NCBI GenBank assembly: GCA_023935145.1
Contig: CM043700.1
Location: 2,630,001-2,694,000 of the forward strand
Length of the DNA: 64,000 bases
DNA from: Bretschneidera sinensis
Taxonomy: Eukaryota > Streptophyta > Magnoliopsida > Brassicales > Akaniaceae
Direction: 5' to 3'
The notes below the pieces were generated by a model. That model ran no database searches. It was not told the origin of the DNA and worked only from the letters and a program-made list of their open reading frames with translations. How positions within the stretch are numbered: the stretch's first letter is position 1; each line of letters starts with the position of its first letter. The translations under genes were made by a program, and so were the position numbers. This document shows, in pieces, positions 1 to 11,580 of the stretch.

Positions 1-196
1 AGTTAGGTACGAATCTCAAAGCAAAAGCTAATGGCAACTAATATTTTTACTCAATTTAGCCCTGATCACAAACTGAATCGTTTTATTCACAGATAGAAAT
101 CATAAATCATTTCAAGAAATCGGAATATTAAATCAGGGACACTGAACAAACAGATCGGTTACACAGAAAGTATCGAAAGTGAGCGAGAAGCCAAAC

Positions 197-262
197 CTCG
201 ACCGTTGGATTTCCACGGCTGTCGAAGATCTGCCTTGCGTTGACAGCGACGATCGTAGCCAT
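197..262 (-). CDS. ENO: Enolase, first coding exon (gene continues off left edge)
   Basis: Enolase (2-phosphoglycerate hydratase) makes phosphoenolpyruvate in glycolysis. Reading the minus strand from an ATG at 262 gives 22 codons whose core, ARQIFDSRGNPTVE, is the conserved N-terminus of cytosolic plant enolases, containing the DSRGNPT motif. The exon ends in CGAG followed by a GT donor at 196-195; bases 1-195 are then intron 1 with no further coding sequence visible. Upstream (263 to about 360) is a purine/pyrimidine-rich leader and a TATA-like motif at 385-394. Only about 5% of the roughly 445-residue protein is in the window, so catalytic residues cannot be checked. The family call rests on a short but very characteristic motif. 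Confidence 0.85.
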
Positions 263-384
263 ATCTGGACAGCACGTTGATCTAGCAAGAGATAAGTAGT
301 GAGGGCTAAGAGAGAAAGGTTGTTGTGTGTCGAGAGAATGAGTAGAGTAGCTACGGAGATGGAGAGAACAGAGAAATGCGTGCT

Positions 385-394
385 AATATATAGA
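385..394 (-). promoter_or_regulatory. TATA-like box of the enolase gene
   Basis: On the minus strand this reads TATATATTAG, about 125 bp upstream of the enolase ATG. That implies a leader of roughly 90-100 nt. Position and sequence fit a core promoter; assignment is by inspection only. Confidence 0.45.
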
Positions 395-839
395 GAAAAT
401 GTTGAGATTAAAAGGTGACAGTAACCGTACGATTAGGTTTTAGGTTTATCAACAAACAATGTGCTAAATGTCATGTGTAATATTTTTACTAGGGGCGTTG
501 TTATTTGCATGGTTCATTGAACCACTGGTTTGGCTTTTGTCAAAGACCATGGCTTGGTGGGAGTCGTTAAGTGAGACGAGATTGTTTGCTTTTTGTCCAA
601 GAAATTAAAGGTAATATATGTACTTTTTATACGGTGGATCTATTTTTATACTGATAGAATATGACAGAATATGAATGTTGACTGAAATTCTTCAATTGAT
701 AACATCTCTCATTTGACTACTTAGCCAAAAAATTTAGGTACGCTCTCACTGTCCATGAGATAACATGTCAATGTTTTCTGTACATACTCTCACTATTCAT
801 GAGATGTTACAAAAATATTCTTTTAACTCATATGTTTCT

Positions 840-1800
840 AAGCCTCATCAAACTAGCATGTCTTATAAACTTTTCCCTTGAAATACCCTTCGTCAAGGGA
901 TCAACGATCATATCATTAGTAGGGATATAAGATACTTTAACCTCCTTTTTATCCACCAAAATCATAAATATAATAATATTGTGTTTCAATGTGTTGACTC
1001 TTCAAGTTATTTGCTCAACTGTAACTCAGACTAATAGTTGTCTGATTATCATAGTAAATTTTTATTGGTCTTTCAATAAAATTTATAAAAAAATCGTCTG
1101 ATCCAGACTACATGAGTAGAAACCATGCTATAGGCTACATATTTAGCTTCCTATGTGTATCTTGCTACACATCTTTATTTCTTGCTACCCCAAGAAACAG
1201 TTGCGTCTCCAAAGATGAACAGATGTCCTGAAGTAGATTTTCGTCATCTTTGTCCCTTCCAAAATCTGCATTGGGGTAACCAATTAATTCAAGCATATCA
1301 GCTTGATATATTAATTTCAGGCCCAAGGTATCCCTTAGGTACTTTAATATTCTTTTAACTGCTTCCCAATGATTTGGACCAAGATTACTTTGGTACTTAT
1401 TGACCAAACTTATTGGATATGCTAAGTCTGGTCGAGTACACAAGCTTTCAACTACTTGAGCATATGGTACTTCTAAAGACTTCTGTCCCTTTCTAGGACA
1501 TTAGTCTTTAGACAATCTTTTCTCTATAACTAACTAAGGGTATTGGTGCCGGATTGTAATTCTTCATTCTAAATTTTTTAATGACTTTGAACAAGTACCT
1601 TTCTTGATTTAAACTTAATGTTATAGCTTAGAACATATGACGTTTCACCCATATCTTTTATCTCAAATCTATTACTTAGTTCTTATTCGGTTTTATTGAA
1701 CATTTCAATGTTATTTCCAGCAAGTAGAATATCATGTACATATAATGATAATATATAAAAAAAAATTCCGCCCTTACATATAAACACAGTTATTTGGCTT
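840..1800 (-). pseudogene. Ty1/Copia retrotransposon relic (reverse transcriptase/RNase H part)
   Basis: Reading the minus strand from 1800 down, frameshifted pieces follow the order of a Copia polyprotein. At about 1735-1690 there is a degraded RT active-site segment, YVHDILLAGNN, where intact elements have YVDD. Next come RFRMKNYNPAPIPL-like residues (about 1560-1600) and the segment VPYAQVVESLCTRPDLAY around 1425-1480. The RNase H start with NADFGRDKDD lies near 1240, and a C-terminal DPLTKG motif is at 880-900. Stops and frameshifts interrupt it throughout, and no gag, integrase or paired LTR is seen nearby, so it is an old fragment. The D-to-H change in YVDD alone would inactivate the polymerase. 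Confidence 0.8.
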
Positions 1801-1882
1801 ATTCAGGACAAAGCCAAGTTACAATATTACCTTATGAAATTTGAGATACTATTGTCTAGATGATTGTTTAAATATACAGTTT

Positions 1883-2110
1883 TGACGTGAGCATGTGTAG
1901 GTTTAGGTCGAGTTAGCATAAAAAATCAATCCAACACAATTATACTAGGTTGAAAAAATCTTAACTCATCTAATCTCAGCCCAACCCAACCCATTTAAAT
2001 CGGTTTAAATCGTTGGTTTGATATTTTTTTCACTTAAAATTTAATACAAACATATTATGTAAGAAATTTTTTTTATTATAATTATTCATAAATTATCCGG
2101 TTGAATAAAA
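1883..2110 (+). repeat. Dispersed repeat, copy A (related to 55150-55392)
   Basis: This stretch starts GTGAGCATGTGT and contains AACCCAACCCA-type tracts, a GTTGAAAAAATCT block and a tail ending in TTATTCATAAATTA. The reverse complement of 55150-55392 has the same blocks in the same order. It is probably a short non-autonomous DNA transposon family; ends and target duplications were not resolved. Confidence 0.6.
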
Positions 2111-2218
2111 AATATTCTAATAGCAGCGGCAGTAGTTTTAGCTTTTAAGGAAGATGCAAATCCATGGTCACATATATTGGTAACTAGAAGGCATAATAAT
2201 TCTCAAAACCCACGTCCA

Positions 2219-2270
2219 CATAAGAGATTAATCCTAAATGCAAACATAAGAGATTAATCCTAAATGCAAA
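2219..2270. repeat. 26-bp tandem repeat, two copies
   Basis: Two directly adjacent identical 26-bp units beginning CATAAGAGATTAATCC. No function is suggested. Confidence 0.85.
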
Positions 2271-2582
2271 ATCACCTCAACCTTAAAGAATTATAGTTTA
2301 GATCCGAATCAAGTTGATTTTCAGGAGTAAGAAAGAGCTTCTAATAAAAGAATATGTTGTTTTAAATTCACGGAAAATGAATAGAATTATCCAATCTAAA
2401 ATGTTAAACATACACTTTTCTCCTTGACACTAAAAAAATATACTTTATTAACAAAAATGAAGCACTTCAAATCACTCTCAAAGCATTAATTCTTTTTCAC
2501 TTTCATTTTCCTTTATTGTGCAAACCAAACAGAATCTTAGAGTTCATCATAGCAGTTGCATGTGTAGCTCTCCACCTACTGG

Positions 2583-2678
2583 TCAATATATAGTTTATTG
2601 CAATTATCATAAATTAATGTGTTAAGAGTGTCAATACATAGTTCATTGCAATTATCATAAATTAATGTGTTAAGAGTG
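2583..2678. repeat. 48-bp tandem repeat, two copies
   Basis: Two adjacent 48-bp units differing at only a few positions (for example ATATATAGTTTATTG against ATACATAGTTCATTG). This is a simple local duplication in AT-rich spacer. Confidence 0.85.
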
Positions 2679-2679
2679 T

Positions 2680-5200
2680 CAACATCTAAACCGTTTTTTT
2701 TTATCTTCTAATGAGTAAAAGATTTTGATAACTTTTTTAGATGTGTTAACATAATAGCTATAATTGATTTAGAGAAATATGAGAGAAAAAAAAAATAAAA
2801 AAATACAAGACTAATATTTTTTAATGTGTATAGTAAAAAAAATAAAAAAATTAGAAGAAACAAAGATTTTTTTTGACTAATTCAAGTTTTTATTATTCAA
2901 TTGTTGTAGCTTGGAAGAATTGACAATTATAAACTCAGTAAATTTTAAAAGCCCCTTTAGTTTATACCTTAACGATATTTGCATCCCTCTAATTTCTTAA
3001 TATACACATACATCCCTCAATTTTGTTGGGAGGAGAAGTTCCTTGACTAAAATCATTAAAAGACTTTTTTACCCTCATTTAATACGTGACCAACCACTTA
3101 CCTTTAAACGTATACAATATGCATACACTGTTATGTTTTTTTTATTCAATTTCAAAACTTGTTTTTTCTTTATTGTATCAATGTTTCATCCTTACATTGA
3201 TATCAATCTTTGATCTCAATCTGTTTTACTGAAAATCTGATCATTTTCTAGAAGGAAGTTGTGGATATTAGAGTTGCAACATTTGATTTCAGTGTTTGTG
3301 TTTCTTTCTCTTTTTTTCACTTGAACACTGATATCACTATAAAATAACATTTGAAACATGGTAAAGAGAGTATTGCCGGAAGTTAAAAAATGATCTTAAA
3401 CTTGGTAAGTTTTAGGTTGCATGTATTTTTTTCTTGTGCAAACTTGAATTTTACTCTTATAAACTTGAAGAGAACAAGTTGAAGAAAAAGGTGAACCCTC
3501 CCACAACTCTCTCTAGCCATCAACATAAAAATGCTTTCCTTTCTCCCTCCAAATCATAACCTTAAAAAATCTTTGGCAAAGATGTGTTTCACAAAAGTTT
3601 TGAATTAAATTTTGGTTGTGATTCTTTAGGATATTTTGTTGGGCAGCAATTTGGTTTCCTTGTATACTTGCAAAGGGCTATTTTGTTTTCCCCCCAAAGA
3701 ACAAACAACCCTATGAAAGGCGACAATGGTGTTGCTTTCTTTGGACCGTGGATTCCTGTGCAACCAGTCAGTGCCATGGGGAAAGTACATGCAAGGCCAT
3801 CAAGGCACTAACTATAACACCAATATCTCATGTTCTGGGAAACTAGCCAGTGAACCAACGGCCCAACTTGAGATTTAGCTCATCTAATTTGAGCCCGATG
3901 CCCCTAACTTGAGGTTGCTAGCCTTGTTAGCTATCAAAAAAATTAAAAAATTCTTGTTTATTATAAGCATTTAGTTTTATTTTATTTTTTTTACCATTTG
4001 CCTCTGCTCTTCCTCAGTAAATTGGCTTCTCTATAATTGGGAAAGGATTTTTGTCACACTAGCAATCTTTCGGTGACTTGACCAAAATCCAACAGATCAT
4101 CACTGAAAAGGATCCCATATAATCATTTTGTGACAGTAAAAGATCCAAAAAAAAGAAAAAGCTATAGCCATTTTATATTCAAGTCTCCACACCACATCTG
4201 TGAACATGAAAACTCTGCTGATGCCATTTAGCTTCTTTTTAAGTTACCAAACTATAAATTTACAAATTACGTGAGTAGAAAAAATCTACATAATTTATTG
4301 GAGATGATCAGTGGCGAATTTAATTTTTTTTTTCTTAGTGAAATAAAAACACACACACAAACATATATATATATAAAACTATAGATATAAATATACATTT
4401 TTAAGAAAATATTAACTTGCTTTTAAGGTACAAGTTAACATTTTGACTAATTCAGGGCACGTGAGGTTGATTGTAGCGGAATCACGTTGTTGCGGTTCAA
4501 CGGTTTGATAGATTTGATTATTTTTTACTTTGTGTTGGTGGTCATTTTCAATAATACAAGCAAAAAAAATGTAGATTTACACATAAATACTTGTTTGGAA
4601 AAAAAATTTATTTTTTTACTAAGATAAAAAGTTTTATACATGAATCAACTCGTAGGTATTTTATATTAAGACTGTAATTTACACATAAACTCAAATTTTT
4701 TTATATGAAAAAAATTTACATTGCTTTTAGATAATTTTTACTACTTAGGGGGATAAATTTTTTATTTTAATGAAAGCAATTTTAAATATATATATATATA
4801 ATATTAATTTTTTTATATATATATATAATATTAATTTTTTTTTAAAATCAAGTAAGCTAATAACTCCACCGTCTACCGTGTGGATCCGTAAAATGATTAT
4901 TTGGTGTTTTATTGAAAAACGAAATAAATATTTTATGACAAAACACATTTTTGTAAGTAAAAATCGTAATGGCAACATACAAATTTTTAATAATAAAAAT
5001 ATTCAGAAAAAGGAAAGCTAAAAGTAAAAAATAAAATAGTATGTCATATTATTGTGGCCCAACACCCCCATAAGCCCAGCAAAAGCTTCCAGAACAACAA
5101 TTTTCCTGATCTTTAGTCACCCTTCATTTCTCCGTCCGCCCAAATATCCAATCTCTTTCTAGAAGTCTTCTATTCTAGCCACCCAAATCGATTCTCTTCC
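2680..5200. other. AT-rich intergenic spacer
   Basis: No gene is supported here. There are short A/T homopolymers, a small (CA)n/(TA)n tract near 4352-4372 and two TATATA tracts around 4785-4828. Open frames on both strands at about 3584-3811 overlap each other and match nothing I recognise. Confidence 0.5.
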
Positions 5201-5262
5201 ACTTTCTCTTTTTGTTTGTAGAGTCCACTTCTGTAGCTGAGGAGTCGACTGAGTAACAAACA

Positions 5263-5953
5263 ATGGCAACTTCTCTTTCCATCTCAAGACTAGTCCTCTC
5301 CTCCCGCACTACCTCCCTCTTTCTCTCCTCTACCACCATTTCCTTCCTGTCTCCTTCCAAATCCCTCTCCTCCAAGCTTGCCCTCTCCCCTCACCTCCTC
5401 AAACTCCACCGGCACCACCAAAAGCCCCTCTCTATCTCCACCAAAACCACCAGGATATCTGCCACCATCTCCGTCGGCGAAAAGCTCCCCGACGCCACGC
5501 TCTCCTACTTCGACTCATCCGGCGAGCTTCAGACAACCACCATCTCCGCCCTCACCTCCGGCAAGAAGGCCATCCTGTTCGCCGTGCCAGGCGCCTTTAC
5601 GCCTACCTGCTCCCAGAAGCACCTTCCGGGATTCGTGGAGAAATCTGCGGAGATCAAGGCGAAAGGGGGTGGACACCATCGCGTGCATCTCCGTGAACGA
5701 CGCCTTCGTGATGAAGGAGTGGAAGGAGAACCTGGGGATTAAGGACGAGGTGCTGCTGTTATCGGATGGGAATGGGGAGTTCACGAAGAAGATCGGGTGC
5801 GAGCTGGACCTCAGCGATAAGCCTGTGGGGTTGGGTGTCAGGTCCAGGAGGTACGCGCTCTTGGCGGAGGATGGGGTCGTTAAGGTCCTCAATTTGGAGG
5901 AAGGTGGTGCTTTTACCTTCAGTGGCGCAGAGGATATGCTCAATGCGGTTTGA
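5263..5953 (+). pseudogene. PRXIIE: Plastid peroxiredoxin-2E, frame broken by one extra G
   Basis: Type II (atypical) peroxiredoxin that reduces H2O2 and alkyl hydroperoxides in the chloroplast stroma using glutaredoxin or thioredoxin. Residues 1-67 are a Ser/Thr/Leu-rich transit peptide. The thioredoxin-fold domain follows, with the peroxidatic Cys116 in [11 protein letters not shown] and the second Cys of the family in [11 protein letters not shown] about 25 residues later. After AEIKAKG the frame shifts: a run of five Gs at 5665-5669 stands where the family frame needs four. Downstream the +1 frame runs cleanly to a stop at 5951-5953 ending in GAEDMLNAV. Without the extra base the protein would be 229 aa, normal for the family, in one exon. 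An AATAAA-like signal (TAATAAAC) lies near 6056. Everything except one base is intact, so a sequencing or assembly slip in a homopolymer is as likely as a true lesion. If so, this is an ordinary working gene. Confidence 0.9.
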
Positions 5954-6069
5954 TTCTAGTCAGCTTTTGTGGTTTTCTTTTCTTTTCTTTTCTCTTTTGT
6001 CATTTTGGGTTTTAAGGTGTTCGTTTGTTGACTAAGAGAACGGGGCCTAGTTTTGTTAATAAACTGATG

Positions 6070-7040
6070 GGACCTCGAGTATCATTTTCTGAATTTCTGG
6101 GAATAGAAATATTTTGGTGTTAAATTTGATATTATGACCTTTTTTTTTATTCCGAATTGAATGCTTTACTCGATGGATTGTTGCAATGCCAGTCCTTTTT
6201 GCTTGGTTGGAAAGTGTTGAAGCATAGTTGTTTGATGTGGTGAGACAGGTCTGTCCACGTTTGGTTTCTTTGTCTTCTCTTTACACTCAGTAGGTTTGGT
6301 TGGTTGTATAAGAAATTACTTTTCTTCCCTTTCCTCCCTTGTTTAACTTAATAAATCCTGAGAACAGCTTTCTTGATTTTGAAAAAGTTGACAGTATTTC
6401 TTCTAGGAATGAAACAGTTAACAGTACATTTAGTGTTCTGTTATGGTTGTAAAGGTATGTTCTTCATGGATTTCAGTGAATTTAGGGGTAAAGATAGGGT
6501 TTCGGAATGCTATCAGGTGCAATCTTTCCAATGCATTTGAGTCATTTGTTGCAACGCTAAAACACTGGAGCTCCTTGATGCGGTGGCCTAACTACATGCT
6601 CAACATTGCACTATTTTCTACTAAGCAAAGCGGCCCGACTTAATGGTTTATATTTGATTGAAGGTCACTGCTTCACAAATCTTTTTAATTGTTTACATAT
6701 CCTTGTTTCTTTTGATCTAAATGCTTTCATGTAAGAATATCTTCACAATCTTTGAATGAAGTTGACTTGAAGGCTTATAGTCCTCTTGCAAAAGTTGGTG
6801 TTAAGTGTTCTATGACAATTACCTTCTATTTGGCCTTCACTACCATGTATAGGATAAGAAGCGGAATGGAGGAGAGGTGGGAAATGAAGAATAATGAGGA
6901 TTTATTCCAAGAGAATTGAGGAAATTGATAATATTAGAATAAAATAATATAATCATAAACTTTGAATCATGAATCATAATCACTAAATACACATTCTAGT
7001 TTATTAGATGTCAAGAAATAATACAAAACTTTTGTTTAAC
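6070..7040. other. Spacer downstream of PRXIIE
   Basis: No supported gene. Stretches such as GGAATGGAGGAGAGGTGGG (from about 6863) and GAGGAATGAGGGGAAATC (from about 7203) resemble the purine-rich subterminal parts of plant MITEs, but no inverted ends could be paired. Confidence 0.35.
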
Positions 7041-7075
7041 TCCTCCCTCCTCCCTCCTCCCTCCTCCCTCCTCCC
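7041..7075. repeat. (TCCTCCC)5 minisatellite
   Basis: Five perfect 7-bp TCCTCCC units. The minus strand therefore carries regularly spaced GGG and GGA tracts able to form a G-quadruplex. It lies between PRXIIE and the candidate small gene at 7484. Confidence 0.9.
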
Positions 7076-7430
7076 AAATAGAATTGGACCCACGGTTGAA
7101 GAAGGGAGGGTTGTTTTCAGTGGGCAACCAACATAAACCTTCTGGCTAAATCATATTAATAGAAACTGGCACATGTAACTGATATAACGGTTTGTTTGAC
7201 TGAGAGGAATGAGGGGAAATCAAGCGAAAGGAAATGAATTGGGAGTTTTTTTTTAATGAAGGGAACGGGAATGGAGGGATATATGTACCCCTTCATTTCC
7301 CTTAAAACATACATTTTTTTTCAATTCCACTAGATTGGGAGGATTTGAGGGAAGAGGATCCCTGCATTATTATATTTTTTCCTCTTCTGACAAAAGAATC
7401 TTGACCAAAATCGGAAATACCAATTAACCT

Positions 7431-7440
7431 ATATATAAAT
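7431..7440 (+). promoter_or_regulatory. TATA-like box upstream of candidate small gene
   Basis: TATATATAAA-type motif about 50 bp upstream of an ATG at 7484. It is followed by a CT-rich leader typical of plant 5' UTRs. Confidence 0.4.
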
Positions 7441-7483
7441 ATCTTTATTTTTCCCTAATCCTCTCAGCTCTCTCGTCGACACG

Positions 7484-9374
7484 ATGAGCTCTCAACTCTC
7501 TCAACGTCTCTCAATGGCAGTCTCTTCTCTCCCCAGAAAATCTAAACACTGCTCTACCAGTCCTGTCAATCTTGGTAAGTTATTATAATCTCTCTCTCTC
7601 CCTATCTCTTTGTTTTTGCGATTGGTATTGCTATGTTTCAAATTTAGCTGCCGCTACTGTTTTCTTGGATTGTTGGCTGCTTGATTGTTTCTTGTTGATC
7701 TGGGTTGTCATATTCTGCTGATGGTTTTGTTGTGTGAAATTTCTGATATTACTCAATAGCTTAATAGGTTTCCAATTTTGGTTTTGGGATCATGCAGTGT
7801 TATATCAAGGGTATGTTTGTTTAGATGATAAATGTTTAATCTCAGCTCATTATGAGAACTTTCATGGTCTGGGGAATATAATATGATGTGTTTTCTATTG
7901 GGATAAAAAAAAAGGGTCTGGAAATAGACTCAGTTCTCAATTATCCGAGCCTAATTCAGTTTTTTACCTCTTTTTTTTTTCTTTTCTTTCTTTTTGCTTT
8001 TATATATTGTTTTACCCCAATTTGATTTTTTGTGCATATCACAATCTGTAAGGCTTTTAAGTTATCTTTTAAAATATCTTATTTCAAATGGGTATATGAT
8101 GTTTTTGTCAACAAAGACTCTGTTTTTTTAAGCTCATTAATTTTCTGTTTTGTGCTTCAATTTTCCATACTTTAATGTGTTAATAAAGTGTTAATCAGTG
8201 TTTACTATTATACATATAAATGCATTTGTTCCCTATGATGATTTGAATCAAATCATTCTAATATATTGCTGATAATTTCTTTCCTTGAAACCTCATTTTC
8301 TGAGGGAGTTCTTTTCTTTATAAGTAATCGGAAAATTTTTATATTTCTTTATTTGATCTGAATTGATTTGAAATTTAATGAAGGTTCAATTTTCTTTTAC
8401 TGTATCTTCTGTTTTCTAAATTATGTTTTGATAAGTATCCAAAGTATCTCAAGGGAAATAAGCTGTTTGTTTTTTGCTTTTTTTTTATAGTTAAAACACA
8501 CGCGCCTTGAACAGTGGACTTGGAAGTGTCCTTACCAATACTCCAAAGCGGACATGACACCTGTTTTTGTGGTTAATTCTTATGTATGCTATTATATTTA
8601 AATGTATGATTATGCTCTGTTTAAGGAAGAATTGTTCCCCATGTGTTTCAAATGAGGCCATGCTAATGCTGACAATTCGTTGGCTGAAACTTTTTTTCTT
8701 GCATTCTGAGGGAACTCTGTTCCGTTTCTTTTCTGGGTTTATCTGCTGAAATAAATGTTATTGGAAATATGTATTTGCCACTTTTTAAGCTATTGAGTAC
8801 TGAGAATTACATATCAGCAAAACCAACTTGTTTCTTTTCTGCTTTTGTTTGTCTATTTGAGATAATAAATTCATTTATTAGAGAGGAAAGATGAACCACT
8901 TGAAAATACAGGTTGTTGGTTGCCTTTTGAAATTGCAGAGTGAAAGAGTGCAAACAAATTCTTAAACAGAAGTGTGATATAGCAGTAATATTCTCACTTG
9001 AAATTATCATGGCAGTTAGTCACCATGAAAATTAGATGCATTCTCAAGCTTTGGAGCATTTTTATATCAGCATGACAATTTTTTGGACGTTACTAATGGC
9101 ATTGATGAAATAGTCTCCCGTAATAAGGTAACTTTAATTATCCTTGCTATTTGAGTTTAAAGCTACAATGAGTCATTAAATCTGAAAGCATGCAGATGCA
9201 GAGCCATTCAGTCTGTGATAAGTTGATAACACCGACTTATACATCTTTGAATCCTCATTTTGAGTAAGAATAACAACCGCTCTTGTCAATACAATCTGCA
9301 CTGATAGGCATGCTAATTTAGCATTTCCTTTTGTTTGATTGGCTTGTAGGGATGCAGTTCCTGTAGAAGATACT
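7484..9374 (+). CDS. Candidate small two-exon gene of unknown function
   Basis: A TATA-like box and a CT-rich leader precede an ATG at 7484 opening a Ser-rich 30-codon exon (starts MSSQLSQRLSMAVSSLPRKS). It ends at 7574 in a strong donor, G|GTAAGT. The best downstream acceptor seen is TTGGCTTGTAG with an exon from 9350, which would add only GMQFL before a stop, giving about 35 aa. The region 7575-9349 is T-rich and intron-like. Read-through without splicing stops after five more codons. The promoter and donor look genuine, but the coding part is too short to recognise. It could equally be a non-coding transcript or a gene whose real exons I have missed. No function is assigned. Confidence 0.25.
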
Positions 9375-9736
9375 TAGAGTTGGGTGTGAGTTGAGGTTAA
9401 ATTTGGGTTTACGTTCTGTCAAGACCAGTGTTTCAAAGTTTTGGACATAAGAGCTGTACAGTTACCTGTTATAGCTCTGCCTTTATTTAGTTAGGATGGA
9501 TTTTGGAACATTTTTGACAATGTTAAACTTTGATTTTGGAACTCTCTATATACTTCTGTTACGTTTTTCTTTTCTTCTAGTTAGACTTTACTATATTCTT
9601 TTTAAATAAAATACAATTAAGTACCTGTGGTTTACCTGCTTATAAGATAAGATCCTGTGGTTTAATGCATGACAATCGAGTACCTTGATGTTCCTCCCTA
9701 GCGAGAAAAAGCAAACGGAGTTACATTCTTGTTCTC

Positions 9737-9844
9737 TTGCATATAAATATAATTTTATATCTGGTACAGTATCATGAGAGATACATGTTCTTGCATATAA
9801 ATATAATTTTATATCTGGCACAGTGTCATGAGAGATACATAATA
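9737..9844. repeat. 54-bp tandem repeat, two copies
   Basis: Two adjacent 54-bp units beginning TTGCATATAAATATAATTTT, differing at a few bases. They sit in sequence containing GTACCTGTGGTTTACCTG, a phrase typical of decayed plant transposons. Confidence 0.8.
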
Positions 9845-10618
9845 CAAAGATTCATCTTAAAGTTAAATGGTATGAGAAGAGAAAAAAACATATTTTATTT
9901 TCATTCAAATGCAAGATAGACGCTGTGTTAAGCAAGAGTTTTTTCAATAACCTTGCTTTACTATGATTGCACGGTGGTCGAGCAGTAGATGAAGAATTGT
10001 GAGAAAGATAAGAATTGTTGATTTATACAAAGAATAATTTTGATTGAATATTAATTTTTATTGCAAAATGAAGAGGAAATACACAAATGTGCTATGTAAT
10101 TTTGTCTTATTTGACAAACGAGAGAACTTATATACTCAAAATGAACTTTTTAAAACTTTAGCATTGAATTTAAACAAAGCAAGGTCACATAGTAATTTTG
10201 TGTATTTTTTTTAAATATGTTATTTGTTTGGCTAAATGAGGAATTTAGATAAAAAAACTTAAGTAGCCTTACGATTCTGTTAAGCTATAAGTTGGAGTGA
10301 TTGTTTATGCAAATATGGTGATGGTCTCATGCAGAGATGGTCGTTAATTATTCGTATTTTCTCTAGTTCTTTTTCCCAAAAGAAATGCAACGTCTCTTGT
10401 TACATTCATCTCAAAGAAATATTTTCATTGATTGCTTCTAAATTCTCCTTGAAGAAAATATTGGCTGTAATCTTTGAAATTTATCTAAAACCACTTACAA
10501 CGTTTGTTAAAGTAAAAGCAATGAGAAAAAAAAAATCACTTCATTTCCCTTTCAATTTCTTTCCCTCCCATTTCGTTCTCTCCCTCTCCCCCTCCCCATC
10601 ATCCCCCTCCCCCCCCCC

Positions 10619-10649
<31 letters not shown>

Positions 10650-11580
10650 ACACAATACTCCCAAACATAGTGTATAAATCATTTGCGAGTTTTGACACCA
10701 CTTAAGAAAAAATTGAAAGCTTTCCCTTTCTAAAAAATAATGGTCCCTTTCTCCTCCAGCCAATAGTTACTTTTAATGCTTGTTTTAAGAAGAAAAGAAA
10801 GTTAGGTTTAAGTAATAACAATTGTAGACATGCGACCACAGAGATACCGTTGAACTACAGAATCAATACAGCTGCAATGGTTACACTAATTTGTTGTAAG
10901 CATTGATGATGAATGTGATCGACTGGTAACTAGTTCTATATAGCTAATGGTTCTCCAAGAACGAGTGTAAATTGGTGAAAGTGCCTTACCAATTAATTAG
11001 CTGCAATGTTTTAACAGCTTATGAACCATTTAACTTGCAGCCAATCCTAATTATTGAGAAGGTAGCTCTGATTTTGAGCTGAATAACTTGGAAAAGAAAG
11101 GTCTCTGACTGTCAAAAAGTATACAGTACAAATTAATTGATCACCTAACTATCTCTTTTTCAACCGCTAAGATTTGTGCTGTTGAGAGGGATTGACTAAC
11201 TACTTAGATTTTCTCTTTGGCAACAGTTTCCAGCCTGGTATGGTACTTAAACTGCTTTTTTGGGTGATTAATAAAACTCTTGTTCATCCAGAAAGTGTGT
11301 GTATTAGGGGATTGATTCTTTGATGCACTGGTGACACTATAAACTCTTGGTTCTCTTTCTGATCCTGTTCATACTATCTTTGAATGTGTAATCTGTATAC
11401 TAGCATTAAAGGCTATGAGCAATTTGTGTCCAGCCATTTATTGTTTTCAGTTGACTTATAAGTTATACCTTTATTAGGTCCCCATCTACCCTGCATTCAA
11501 TATCTTGCAATGCTTTAGTCTATAATTATATTTCCACTAAAAGAGAGAGAACATTATACCTCAACTGTAAAAAAATTTCC
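9845..11580. other. Intergenic spacer
   Basis: No gene is supported. It contains the C-run and CA microsatellite described separately; the rest is AT-rich sequence without a recognisable frame. Confidence 0.45.
10609..10654. repeat. 27-nt C homopolymer followed by (CA)n
   Basis: An uninterrupted run of about 27 Cs (10609-10635) runs directly into about ten CA units. Runs this long are rare and prone to length errors in sequencing. Confidence 0.85.

Noticed and set aside
3584..3811. Overlapping open frames on both strands (75 and 62 codons)
   Set aside because: They overlap antisense, match no family I know, and lie in AT-rich spacer without splice or promoter signals.
5378..5953. Long alternative frames over the PRXIIE gene, including an antisense one of 142 codons
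   Set aside because: Shadows of a GC-rich coding sequence; only the frame with the peroxiredoxin motifs is conserved.
6443..6643. 66-codon plus-strand frame downstream of PRXIIE
   Set aside because: No recognisable motifs and no promoter; overlaps the probable 3' flank.
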